In this document: one piece after another, positions 53,020-63,800 of the stretch
How positions within the stretch are numbered: position 1 is the stretch's first letter
How the letters are laid out: each line of letters starts with the position of its first letter
Assembly (NCBI GenBank): GCA_015350385.1
Contig: WNKI01000002.1
Location: forward strand, 9,644,497-9,708,496
Direction of reading: 5' to 3'
Length of the DNA stretch: 64,000 nt
Source of the DNA: Aculops lycopersici
Taxonomy: Eukaryota > Arthropoda > Arachnida > Trombidiformes > Eriophyidae
The notes under the pieces: model-generated
Told to the model about the DNA's origin: nothing
The model's database searches: none
What the model saw: the letters and a program-made list of their open reading frames with translations, nothing else
Position numbers and translations under genes: made by a program

Positions 53020-55294
53020 CTACCAACTTCCGGTTTGCTGCATCCTCGGTGTTTTTGGCTCGATAAGAACATGATTCGAGCCGCGCATACTACTCTCGTA
53101 AGCCGGTGGCTCAGTGGGAAACTGTGGCGCCGTCGCCTGGCCCCTTTCGACGAGTGTACCGCGCGGCGCTAGCGCCAGAGCCATCGCTTGCTGGTTGCGT
53201 TGTCTCTGCCGGCGTCGCATCTCACGGCGCCAGCTGCTCATTTGACCGCCAATTAGTGGTGGTGGTGGTGGTGGTGGTGGTGTTGGACCAATTACACCTC
53301 CATTACTCGTCCTATCGCCTTCCAAGTGTGTTTGTAAAAATCTTGACGCCGACAAGTGTGACGAGGGGTGGTGGCTCAATTGAGTTAAGGGCTGCGATTG
53401 AACGATAGTCAGCAGCAGAATGGCCAATAAAACGAGCAATCGAAGGCGCAAGGTGAACATAAAGCGAGTGTCGCGTTCGTCCAAAACCCGTTGGCATCCC
53501 ATGCGAACGGAAATGGTGGCATTGCGAGGAGGGTGATAGTTTTCTGTTGCTGGATCCGTAACACTCGCGCTGGGGCAGTAAGAAATTTGCACTCTTCTAT
53601 GGGCCACGATTGAAGTGGCAGCATCAGTTGTTGTTGTTGGTGGTGGTGGCGGCGGTGGTTGTGTTGTTGCATCATTAGTTTTGCTGGGAAAATCGTAACT
53701 TAATCCACCCCCAACTAGATCCACCCCTCCGCTTATTGGCTGCCACATTGGTGGAGCTTCCGCCAACGGCGGCCACCGCTGCTGGTGGTCATTTGTAGCT
53801 GCGTCGCTAGGCTCATGGTGCCTGTGATTATTATACCTGTACCCTCGCGCTCGATCGCTAAACCCAAACTGGGTCTCGCCGGGTTCGTACTTTGCCCACA
53901 AATCTCCAACCACCGGCTGCTGTTGCTGGTGGTGATGTTGTTGCGACTGCGATGACGCCAACGATCTGATCCTAAATCCTTGCGGCTGGCCAGCGGCCGG
54001 CGCTTGCCACTGTAGCTGTTGGGGTTGACGGCCTTGCTGCTGGTGCCGTTGTCGCCATTGGTCCTGAAATTGGACAACCCGTTCCAAATTATGAGCAACG
54101 GCGGCAATTGTGGCATTTTTATCTTCATTTAGACGGCCACCGTAAGTATCAACGCTAACCATTTCAGCTGATCTACGCCGACGCCGACGCCGTCTTCGTT
54201 CGACGTCATTCGTGGCCGCTAGCTCAAACGAGTGCTCGTCGTAGCCCGCAACCGAGAGGTCCATCATTACTTCCGGCCACTGCCTCTTGTTGTTTTCTAC
54301 ATTAGCAGCGCCAACTCCCGCCAGCAGCGTGATACTCAGCGGCCTCGAGCAGCAAGTTGGCGCCATCAGACCGTATTGCTGATTGAACTGCGACCACTCG
54401 GCCGACGATTCGCGGCCGCAACACTGCAGCGCCTCCTGTAACTTGTCATACGCAAGCCAGACACTTTGCACAGGTAGACCTTCCGGTTGGTCTCGATGGA
54501 CTGACTTTTTGCGAGCCCCCGTGACGATGCTGTCTCTCTGTCCAATGTGGCCACCTCTCGATTCGGCATCAGGTAATATTCGGTGGCCAGGGTAGCGGTG
54601 GCGCTCGTTGATAACATTGGTATAATCGTCATAATCAGCATCAGCATTTTGGCTGGCATATGGTTGCGTCCATCTCAATTGTGATTTGCTCATAATACTT
54701 TGCTCGTAGCTATAGAAGCGCATAAAGTTGCGCCACTCAGTGGGATTTAATTTAACCTTCATGGGAGCAAACCAAAGGCGACCCATAGCAAGGAGAACGA
54801 GGATAGCTAGCGTCATCTGCATGAGGCAATAGTATTTAAACAAGCGAGATTTGTTCTTCGCATCTATCGGTAGGGAGAGGGCAACTAAACACAAGATTGA
54901 GGCTAGAAATAGCGAGGAGTTTAGGAGAATGAGAGTCCATTTAAACTTTGGATTAAGTAGAGACAATCCATTATATTCCACCACTAAAACATTGGACTCG
55001 TAATAGAAAGCAGCCAGATTCGAGAGACTCTTGAGCTGTTGGTTGTGTTTGTTGCGATTATGCGTGTGTTTTATGCGAGTTGATGAATGGATGTTAGCAA
55101 TGGCACCGAATGGTATGAGTAAAACTAACAAAAGAAATACTTACAGCCAAGAGGAGATTCACAAAGCCCAAGACAAGGGAATTGAGGCGTGAAAAAGTGA
55201 GCTTTTTATCGGCCAAATTTTGATTATTGAATATTGCATTGGCGTTTCCATTGGAATTGCTTGAGTTTTGGTGCTGAAACTGGCGTCGTGTCAT
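53020..55294 (-). CDS. tetraspanin-like protein with greatly enlarged extracellular loop
   Basis: Two exons, 55294-55145 and 55035-53020, with a 109-base GTAAGT...CAACAG phase-0 intron, encode 721 residues. Four hydrophobic segments are in tetraspanin order: TM1 (LNSLVLGFVNLLLA, completed across the junction), TM2 (ILLNSSLFLASILCLVALSL), TM3 (CLMQMTLAILVLLAMG) and TM4 (LRLRLLVLLAILLLTIV). The second extracellular loop carries the hallmark QCCGRES, then PTCCSRP and a late GC pair. Some 250 residues of Arg, Gln, His and Pro-rich sequence are inserted between the CC and the later Cys. The C-terminal tail is also long, with a poly-Pro run encoded by a TGG repeat at 53255-53282. Tetraspanins organise membrane microdomains. 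The shortness of TM1 leaves the acceptor choice slightly uncertain. Confidence 0.75.
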
Positions 55295-56788
55295 CTTTTT
55301 TCCGTCCTTCTTTTCTGTCTACTTGCTAACTACTCTTCTTCTCGAATTGCTATCGTAAGCCTCAGACAAATGGTCAATGTCATTGCTCTTGCAGCTAGAG
55401 TTTCTGGTCCAGCGCCTAGTCCGGTGGCTTGCGATGCTCGATTGTCGCTTGACTCGAATATGGGGGATTTGCAGTCAGTTTGGTTTTAGTTTATTTAGTT
55501 TGTTGGTGGGTTAATTTGTTTGTTGTTGTTGGTGTTGTAGTGATCCCTTTGGGGCTTAACGCAGCGACAAAGAAGACGCAACTTTTCTCTTTTCTATGAA
55601 GTAGGAGCGGAGGGCAGCCAAGCAAAGCAAACAAGTGGTTGCCTGGCGGCTGGTCAGCAGTGCAAAATGACACCAAGAGACTAAAGACTGGAGCAGCAAG
55701 TGGGACCAATAGACCAGCAAACAATAATAAAAACCGCAAGCTCTTTGGAGTTGCCGAAAAGAGGCAAGCTGGCTTCTCTCATCCTCTCTCCCTGGCCAGC
55801 ATTTCATTGAAGGCGAGAGAGTTAATATGGCATTAGTAATATCGATCGATCCATTGTTTCCAGTTCGCCATTAGCGAAGCATGATAGGCGCTACCAGTGC
55901 CGCTGCTGCTCCTCTGGCAAGCTAGTAGTCAATTTACGGGCACTAGTGCTACTGCTATAACCAATCCAACTGATAAGAAATCAGCTCGCAAAGTCAGGAA
56001 GCAAAAAGCAAAGCCAGAGGAATCAATTAGAGATTGAGCGATATCTTCATCATTATTTAATGTCACTATTGCTGTATTGATATTATTTTATCGATATTAT
56101 TATCGAGATAAGATCGATATCATTAAGCAAAACCATGATCCAAAGTTTGTTTTATTGCCAATTGAAACAATCCATAAAATTTAGAATCGTACAAACTTGT
56201 TAGAATAAGTTGACACAATCGAGTTACTCAATCGACTGTTCGGCTCTATGTTCGAAATTCACATTCGTTGTAACTGGATTCCAAAGTTTTCCTTTAAACT
56301 GAAAGCATTCCACGAGACCAGATAGAATTATGACAAGTGAGTTGAAGTCATCGCGCTAATCCATTGCTAACACCCTTAAAATGCCCTAAGTGGATATACG
56401 CGTTAAAGTCATAGGTGCACATTTGCGCGCTAGGCTCACCCGCGAAACACGCTCGGCGTCGACCAGACGACTGGTAATTCGATATAAAATTGTCTACTAT
56501 AACTATTACTAACAGCACAACAACTCATTAGACCCGCCAGGTGGTTGTGGCACGTGTCTACCTGGCGTGACTTTGACTCGAAAGTTACCGGATCTGTGGT
56601 AGTGGAAACTCAACCAGACACCATTGTGACAAGATGAGAGTTTTACAAACATGACAATTGGTATTGCAAGGCAGACGAATGTCTACAAATCCGTTCAACT
56701 TTCCAGTCGTCGGTCGGGTGAATCCTCGAACGATCGATTCGATATTTGAGCGCAGTAGAAACTCACAGTTTTGTGGTGATGCTAATGG
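55295..56788. other. intergenic region upstream of the tetraspanin gene
   Basis: 1.5 kb without a supported exon. It includes an AT-rich ATCGATATTATTATCGATAT-like stretch near 56085-56120. Overlapping frames at 55491-55836 have no domain. Confidence 0.45.
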
Positions 56789-58858
56789 TCAACGTGGCGC
56801 CATACTCGTGGCGCTCATCAAATGGCTCATAATTTCATCCACCTCATCCTCTTCAATATCAGTAACATGTGGATTCGTAGAATTTATGTCATTATTAGGA
56901 TTACTATTACTCTCATCTACCTGGTCTATTGTCGACTTATCGCCGCCGCGGCCTTCACCTCGCAAATTTAGATGTCTGTTTCGCTGCTTTGAGAATCGCG
57001 AGTAGTCTTCGTAAGAAAAGTCGTCCTGAAAACTAAGCTCAAAGTCTAGCGAGCTTCTGTTGGTAATACCCTTGCTCGAGGTTGGATTTCCGCCACTAAA
57101 CTCTCTAAATTGCGCAGGTAAGTCCATGGCACTAGTGAGCTTTCGGCCAGCATCACCACCGATGCTGTCCAGTGTACCACTCGAACTAGACACGACCATC
57201 TGCTCGCTGGACCGGAAACTGGTGTTTGCTTCAGCATTTTGGTTAGTTTTACGATCAATCGCGCCACTCTTGTCCTCGGCGCCCTCAAATTCGTTGTCGT
57301 CGGAGGTAGTCAGAGTTAACGTGGGTACAACTCGAGGTTCTAACGTCAATCCCAGTCTGTCTATCGATTGGCTGCTCCACTTGCGTTGATTCAAAGACAC
57401 CTGTTGTTGGTAGAGGTGCTGCTTTTGGCGACTTTTCACGCTAATCAAATAGTTGTTGTTGTTGTTGTTGTTGAATTGACTACTCGTTCTCCTGAACTTG
57501 CTTCTCACCTTGACGCCCATTGAAAAGTTTGAACCTCTTCTTCTCGTGTTTGTCTCTGAAGCATTAGCCATGACCTTAAATCGTTTAAATCCTTGTTGAA
57601 CTTTAACAGGATCTCCTCTTTGTCGAAATGTTGACATGCCAACATTTCGACCAACTTGCTGCCGGTTATTGGTCTTGTTAGAGGAAGCAGTCAGGTGGTA
57701 GTCGTAAAGGTGGCTTTGGTGACGCATCGAAGAGGCGTGGCGTGTGTGACGAAACACCACGGGACTCGAGTTTGGAATTGCAAATGAGAACTGTTTGCTC
57801 TGATTTTCGGAGATTACTTTACTTTTAGATCTAGCACTAGAAGTTGAAAAGGATGTGCTTGGGGAAAACGAAGCAAGCTCATCTACTCGCGATCGATACC
57901 TGAGCCGATGTAAGTTGATCAATTTATCGAAGAACTTCTCCTCATAATCAGTCGACGGTCTAAGGGGCGTCAACATCTTCCATTCAATTTGATGCGACGA
58001 CACTATGATGTCATGGAGATTGTCAATATTATCGTCAGTCAACATACACTCGGGCATTGGATTTGCGTAAGGGTAACCGTTTTGAACTAACCCTCTAACA
58101 TCGCAACCCTCCTTTCTCCCGAAATTGTTTGATGATTTCCTATTGCCACCTGATCTTCGCATCAACCGATCGTAACTCGAATTAAATAGTTTCTCCTCCA
58201 ACATGAGGCTGGAAGTTGGCGTGTCGACTTTTAAATGAGAGTATCTCTCCAGCAAAGTGTTTCGTTGTTCCAACTTTTGTTTGTTTTCCATTTGTAATTT
58301 AGTTGTTTTCAGTGGTTTTTTCAACTTATTAATCGACTCCGAATCAACTAGTCTTTTATTCGATAAGCTTGAGTTGAAACTCTGTCTTTGCTGGTCGCCA
58401 GTCGATAATCCAAAAGAAACCTTCAGGTTTTTGCGCAAGGAGTCCACTGGTGCGCCACCTATCAATAAACTTTGCTGCTCTTCATAATTCTTCAACCTTG
58501 GACTTGAGGATCTATTATTAACTGAGCGCGAGTGTGTTGGCGTCGATTGTCTTGAACCGGAGATTGATGTGAATGTTGGAGTTAACGATCGAAGTGATGG
58601 ACTTGCAGTTGTGATAGTCGGCGAGCTTCGTGCTTCTAGCTCGGGACTGATGCATTTCTCAAACACTCGCTGCCTTCTAAAGGGTTCCAATTTGACAAAA
58701 GGAGTCACATTGAAATAATCATCCTCATCGGCCAGCCTAGTGATAGGTCGCATAGATAAATCGGGTAACTTATTGATGACGGAATCGAAGATTCCTTCAA
58801 GGTTTCCACGCCGACGTGACAGGTCGAGATGGTGGAGTCTTGGACTTTTGTCGCCCAT
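56789..58858 (-). CDS. unrecognised Ser/Arg/Asn-rich protein, 689 residues
   Basis: Single long frame; the ATG at 58858 sits in good context (AAAATGG), whereas the longer frame would begin with TTG. The protein is mostly disordered and rich in Ser, Arg, Asn and Thr. Two more ordered parts stand out: an N-terminal segment (about 10-80) with GIFDSVINKLPDLSMRP and VTPFVKLEPFRRQRVFEK, and a central one (about 255-330) with MLTDDNIDNLHDIIVSS and YEEKFFDKLINLHRLRYRSR. There is no signal peptide or transmembrane helix, so it is probably intracellular. The acidic C-terminus ends near EEDEVDEIMSHL. I do not recognise the family. It is divergent from RRS1. Confidence 0.6.
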   Translation of the reverse strand: MGDKSPRLHHLDLSRRRGNLEGIFDSVINKLPDLSMRPITRLADEDDYFNVTPFVKLEPFRRQRVFEKCISPELEARSSPTITTASPSLRSLTPTFTSISGSRQSTPTHSRSVNNRSSSPRLKNYEEQQSLLIGGAPVDSLRKNLKVSFGLSTGDQQRQSFNSSLSNKRLVDSESINKLKKPLKTTKLQMENKQKLEQRNTLLERYSHLKVDTPTSSLMLEEKLFNSSYDRLMRRSGGNRKSSNNFGRKEGCDVRGLVQNGYPYANPMPECMLTDDNIDNLHDIIVSSHQIEWKMLTPLRPSTDYEEKFFDKLINLHRLRYRSRVDELASFSPSTSFSTSSARSKSKVISENQSKQFSFAIPNSSPVVFRHTRHASSMRHQSHLYDYHLTASSNKTNNRQQVGRNVGMSTFRQRGDPVKVQQGFKRFKVMANASETNTRRRGSNFSMGVKVRSKFRRTSSQFNNNNNNNYLISVKSRQKQHLYQQQVSLNQRKWSSQSIDRLGLTLEPRVVPTLTLTTSDDNEFEGAEDKSGAIDRKTNQNAEANTSFRSSEQMVVSSSSGTLDSIGGDAGRKLTSAMDLPAQFREFSGGNPTSSKGITNRSSLDFELSFQDDFSYEDYSRFSKQRNRHLNLRGEGRGGDKSTIDQVDESNSNPNNDINSTNPHVTDIEEDEVDEIMSHLMSATSMAPR

Positions 58859-59267
58859 TTTTGATCCACCCCGATGCAAAAGATTCGGGCAATTGTCGAA
58901 GAAGTCAGAAAAAAATATACAGGTCAGGGTTTACGAATCACATCCGGAGGAAACTTAGAACACGCAACGAGCGGAAGTTGAGAAGGAAGTTGGCAAGCTC
59001 AAAACAGACAGAGCAGGTGCAGAGTACAGATTTAAAAAGCGCGCCCCAACGAACGCGTGCTACCAATGCGTTACCATGTGCACAAATGAACCAATGTTTT
59101 CATTGTGGTGCGTTCGATATGTTGTTTTCTTCATCAATGCTACTGCACAATATTTAAAGACCACTGTTGACTCTTGCAATTTTTAGTTATTAGCAAAAGG
59201 TCTTTGATCTAATTAATCTATATACATATCTTGGATACAATCCTTGCCAGGATATAAAAATCCAATT
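58859..59267. promoter_or_regulatory. bidirectional promoter region between the unknown gene and RRS1
   Basis: 409 bases between divergent start codons. A GC-rich patch (GCGCGCCCCAACGAACGCGTG) and CCAAT elements lie near 59040-59095. No TATA box at a suitable position. Its role is inferred from gene orientation. Confidence 0.4.
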
Positions 59268-59858
59268 ATGGATGTCGAGGATGTATTGCAAGACATTAGT
59301 AGAAAGAAGCAAAAGATTGCAGATCTCACAGATATCGTGAGGCCGCTTGAGATTGATGTTGGAAATCTAACAGCTTGGGATCCAGATAGTGTTGTCCTAC
59401 CAAAAGCCGGCGCTCAGCGTGAGGAGTACTTCAAGAATCTAGCCAGGGATGATGTTCAGGTAATTTTAAATAAATTATACTCAATGCCAACGGAGGTGGT
59501 TGAGGGAGAAAGAGTCCTAAAGCTACCCGAACCAACAACTGTGTTACCAAGAGGCAAGCCAGTTCCTCAGCCTAAGGCACCTACCAAATGGGAGAAGTTT
59601 GCTGCACAGAAGGGTATTGCAAGTAAGTCGAGCAAGAGACGTGACAAGAAGGTTTATGACGAGGCCACGAAGAGATGGGTTCCACGATACGGTTACGAGA
59701 AGGTTAAAAATGAGGAGGAGAAGGACTGGGTTATTGAGGTGCCTGATAATGCTGATCCAAATATCGACTATTTCGCCAAGAAACGTGAGGAGAAGAAGGA
59801 AAGAGTAGCTAAGAATAAGTACCAGCAACTAAGAAACATCGACCGATCTCAGAGATGA
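59268..59858 (+). CDS. Rrs1: RRS1 ribosome biogenesis regulatory protein
   Basis: 196 residues from ATG 59268; the open frame extends upstream only to a TTG, so this ATG is the start. Family blocks are LEIDVGNLTAWD, ARDDVQVILNKLYSMPTE, LPEPTTVLPRGKPVPQPK, TKWEKFAAQKGI, RWGY-type RYGYEK and WVIEVPDNADP, followed by KKERVAKNKYQQLRNI. RRS1 forms with RPF2 the nucleolar module that brings the 5S RNP into the pre-60S ribosome. It is shorter than vertebrate RRS1 because the basic C-terminal extension is lacking. The stop codon overlaps the polyadenylation signal. Confidence 0.95.
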   Translation: MDVEDVLQDISRKKQKIADLTDIVRPLEIDVGNLTAWDPDSVVLPKAGAQREEYFKNLARDDVQVILNKLYSMPTEVVEGERVLKLPEPTTVLPRGKPVPQPKAPTKWEKFAAQKGIASKSSKRRDKKVYDEATKRWVPRYGYEKVKNEEEKDWVIEVPDNADPNIDYFAKKREEKKERVAKNKYQQLRNIDRSQR

Positions 59859-59863
59859 ATAAA
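59858..59863 (+). promoter_or_regulatory. AATAAA overlapping the RRS1 stop codon
   Basis: The sequence TGAATAAA places the last base of the stop codon as the first base of the hexamer. If used, the 3' UTR would be only about 20-35 bases. Further AATAAA copies at about 60190 could be alternatives, but they lie near the TCTP coding end. Confidence 0.5.
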
Positions 59864-60093
59864 AAACCTGCGATTATTCCAATTAGATTAGCACCCAAAT
59901 TATCGTTAGTCCCAAGAATTTGACATTCTTCAGTTGTTTATTCAATAATAATATAATGAGTCTATCCATAAGAAGAGGCCTTTGGCGGCTGGGCGGTAAG
60001 ATGATTGTTGTTGTTGTTGTTGTTGTGATCTGTCTGGTTACATAATTATACTATTATAATTTGTTGGCTCTAAATTTGTTTGTAGTTGTGATG

Positions 60094-60099
60094 TTTATT
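60094..60099 (-). promoter_or_regulatory. polyadenylation signal AATAAA for TCTP
   Basis: Minus-strand hexamer 112 bases after the TCTP stop codon, in the spacer shared with convergent RRS1. Confidence 0.55.
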
Positions 60100-60210
60100 A
60101 TAGTTGTTTCATAATTTTGTTTGTCTTCATATGTAACATATGGCTCCACTCCGTTTCGTAACCCTTCGTTCGATTCATTTAGATTGTAAATAAAATAGAA
60201 ATAAAGGCAA

Positions 60211-60851
60211 CTAGACCTTCTCAGACTCTAGACCGTGCTTGAAGAATATCATAACAGAGTCCTCGCCGCTACCATCGGCTTTGTCGCGGTACTCCAACAA
60301 GGCAACCATGCCGTCTGGGTTGCAGCTCTCGCCGACGTAAAATTCTACATCATTCAGCTTTGGTATGATTTTCTTGACGGCGTTAGTAAACTTTTCCTTG
60401 TATTCAGCCATCTGCTCCTCGGTGAGTTCCATTTCCTTCCACTTCTCGGTCAAACTATATTGTAAGATTTCGGGGCGAACAGTGATGGGTTAGTAGTTGC
60501 TCAACAAGACTCATAGATGACTTTGAGATTATTCTGTAAAAAATCTAGACGAATATAAAATACTTACGACTTGGTGTATGTTTTCAGGTAGCTCATGTAA
60601 TCTTTCTTGTTGAAGGAAGTGACCTGGAGCTTTTGGTTCAGGACCAAGTCTAAACCTGATTCAACACGCTCATCGGAACCAATATCTCCTTCCTCCTCGG
60701 CCGAAGGGTTAGCTCCAGCCAGGACAATATCGCCCTCGCGGCGGGTGACATGGCTACAGTAGACCTCGTACAAACAATCGTCAATCAGCTCAACCCTGTT
60801 AGAGTCGGTGAACAACTCGTCGCCTGTGATGATATCCTTGTAGATCCTCAT
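60211..60851 (-). CDS. Tctp: translationally controlled tumour protein (TCTP)
   Basis: Two exons, 60851-60568 and 60454-60211, with a 113-base intron (GTAAGT...ATATAG, phase 2), encode 175 residues, near the usual 172. The join reads TYTKS|LTEKWKE. Signatures are MRIYKDIITGDELFTDS, VDIV-type GLDLVLNQKLQVTSF, then FYVGESCNPDGMVALLEYR and an MIFFKHGLESEKV ending close to the family's IFFKDGLE.EK. TCTP is an abundant cytosolic calcium- and GTPase-interacting protein linked to growth and stress; in mites and ticks it also has secreted histamine-release roles, not implied here. Identification is secure. Confidence 0.95.
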
Positions 60852-63800
60852 GATGTTTCTTGGTTTTGTTTCGATTTAAACAGATTAAATTTATTAATAT
60901 ATAACTAAGGATTAGCCTAAGTTTGCTTGTGGTGCAATTAAATTTTGATCTAATGGTGGTGATGTGTTAATAATAATCAACGATTGCAAGCTCTAGGTTT
61001 ATTCTAATATGAAAGATTTCCGATATATCGAGAGATGGTGTGGTTGTCAAAAACGTGAGTAGACGCCGATTGCATACACACAGTCTCAATGGAGGAAAAA
61101 GAGGCGGCCAGACCGGCCATCGGTTAGTGCTAGCGGAGTCGCGCCGACGTAGCCGGCAACATCCGTTGTCGGCATGCAGCGCGCAGCATTCTTACGAAAG
61201 CATCGGAATGTGCCATGCTCGGAATGGTGCAACCGCCATGGCGGCATGGTGCGCAGGTTGCGTGCACCATTCGCGCCAGACACGCTGTGGCCGAGGTGGG
61301 GCGGCGGCGCACAAAAATTAGGCGGCAACGCCAACGCTAGATGGGGTTGTCTGCGGTTGTTTGCGAGTGCGGCCATGCGCACTAATTTGGCAAATTTGCC
61401 TTCCAAACGAGTGCAAAGTTTTATTTGAATGCCATAAACGTGCGCGTCGCAGCAGCTGTCGCCATCTTCATCTTTACCTCGACTCAACTTGAGTCCAGTG
61501 CATTTGACTTCGGATTTAGCCAGCGTATAATATGCGGTTTTCCCGAATTACTGCGCATCTTTGCCCTTCACGCTGTACAGCTCCCATTGTCTTTGCACTC
61601 CATTCCTCTCTGTCTCAGTCTCAGACACAAACTCGAACTTGAACTCGAAGACGACGACGACATTTTGAGTCTGTTGCCTACCGAGCCACGCCCCCGCGTC
61701 TCGCACTGTCACCGCATAGAGCAGGGCGCCAAAGGGTTGAGTCTAAGTTTGCGATCGCCTCGCTGTCGTTGCGATGTATCCCGCAGACACCGCACAGGCA
61801 GGCAGTTTATGAATCTGGAGTTTATAAATCTCGAAAGTCGTGTTCTGTCTTGCTGCTTGTTGTTGTTGTTGTTGGTTGAGCAAAAAGATCATTAGGCAAT
61901 TTGATTCTCTGCCAAGTGCGAGTCTTCTTTTTTCCTCTAGCCAACGGAACACCAAGTTGCTTAATAGTTTACCTGTCGCCGCCGCCGCCACGGTAGCCAC
62001 CGTCACCGAACTCTCACCGAGCAGGTAAAAGTTGTTTGCCTCGGGGTTGAATGACGGTTAGCACATAGAGTAGGCAAACCAGTGCCAGCTGCTGTTGGCT
62101 AGTTTGCCCGCTGAACTCAATTGTCACCATATCAGTTTGTCTCGTGAAGTTGAGTTGCCGAGAGCATAGCTGAGTCAAATGATAAGTTTTGTGGTGGCCC
62201 CTCAGTTGTCGTATCGGCGACAGTTGGTTTGCGCCAAGACCGCGCCAGCCGGAAGTGGGGCCAGCAAGGCGTACATGTATGAGGAGTCTGTGACGAGACA
62301 TTCGTGCGACCATTTTCCAGTCGCTCTGACGTTGCAAGAGTAGAGCGCAGAATTTTATTTCATGGCCAACACACGCTCTCTCTCTCTCTTCGTGTCTATC
62401 GATGGTCTTGCCAAAGTCATCCAACGGAAGTGTAGTCGTCGCTTGGTCGTGCTCATTGTCGTAGGGGGGGGGGGAGGAGGATAGAGATAGGGCATGTGCA
62501 AAGTCTCACAGGGTGACTCTCGCACGAGTTGAATGGCCATCGAAGGGGAAGCGAGCGTATTGTTGGGCACCGAGCTAGCGGCCAGATTCCAACTGTGAGT
62601 TTGCACGCGCGCAGCGCGCTACAAACACCCGGCCCGACGGCCGCTCCCCAAGAGGAAGTCGCAAGTTTGGCATCCAGTTGTGTCTCGGTCTGCAGTCCGC
62701 CTACCTCTTTCCGCCAATGGCATGGACGACAGTCGTCTGTCTATACTGGTCGCTATTGGCGCCACTTAAACGGAAGGTGGAGCACGCGGCCGACAATAAT
62801 GGTAACTGCAGCGGGGAACACCGAATGCTGCTGCTGGCGCTGGACGCGCCGAGCTTAGTGCTGGTTAGCTAGCTTAGCGGTCTCGCCTAGGCGAGCAGTA
62901 CGTACAACTAGCGTCTGTGGGTTTGCGCGTGGCGCTCATTGTTGCTGTTGCTTGTAGTGCTAGTGGCGTTGGCAGCGGCGCTCTCGTCGGGAGGCGGAAG
63001 TGCAGCGAAGCGCCGGATGGAATTGGTCACGGAGTAAACAACAACAACAGCAACCGACTCCCCCTGGTCCAGCGACAAGCATCGACGGCGACCTCGAGTG
63101 TTGGCCGCTCTTGTCGTTGTTGTTGTTGTCTCGACTGTCTATCTGCAGGACCGAACGGCAAATGGCGTTGCACTTGGCGTTAGCTAACTTGGCATCCCCT
63201 CACTTCTCTAACCAACATCAACAACAACAACAAAAAACAAGAACCACTACCAAAGCGACAGCAACGGAGATGATTGCGACGGCTAACATGACGGCTCACC
63301 CACCGAGATAGCTCGCCAGAAGTAGCTTGCCAGCGGGGAGGATAGGAGCTGTCGTAGTCGTCGACAACAACAACAACAATTTCTACTGCAACTCCGGCAT
63401 GGGCTCGAATGAAACTAAACAACGTAGCCTAATGCGTCGCATATAGATGCTATTTGTAGCTCCTCCTCTTCTCGTGCCAGCGTCTAGCTAGCTTTACGTC
63501 GAATCTAGTCAAGTTGACTGGGTTAACTCACTAGAGAGAGATAGAAACACAAGCGAGCTAGTTGGCGTTACGTTTGCCAGCGCAAACCTCAAGCAAGGAT
63601 CGCCTTTCCTCCCACTCCTCATTTTACCAACTCTTAGCGGGTAGTTGTGGTTGTTATTGTTGTTGTTGCTTATAGAATGGCAGCGAGCATTCATAGTTCC
63701 CGTGAACCGCGTTACTCTGCTGGTGGGCGTGTAGTTGTGGTTGGTTGCGCCAACTTGGCCGCCATCGCCGCCGACTTGGACATCCGGCAATTTGAGGTTG

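Noticed and set aside
53100..53160. A-box-like GGTGGCTCAGTGGG
   Set aside because: It lies in the tetraspanin coding sequence and lacks the rest of a tRNA.
58859..58879. Start of the orphan minus-strand gene at 58879
   Set aside because: That codon is TTG; ATG at 58858 has a good context.
59244..59267. RRS1 start at 59244
   Set aside because: That codon is TTG; the first ATG in frame is at 59268 and matches the family N-terminus.
61086..61895. Overlapping frames of 84-156 residues upstream of TCTP
   Set aside because: Frames overlap on both strands, with no domain, signal peptide or start context; a consequence of GC-rich sequence.
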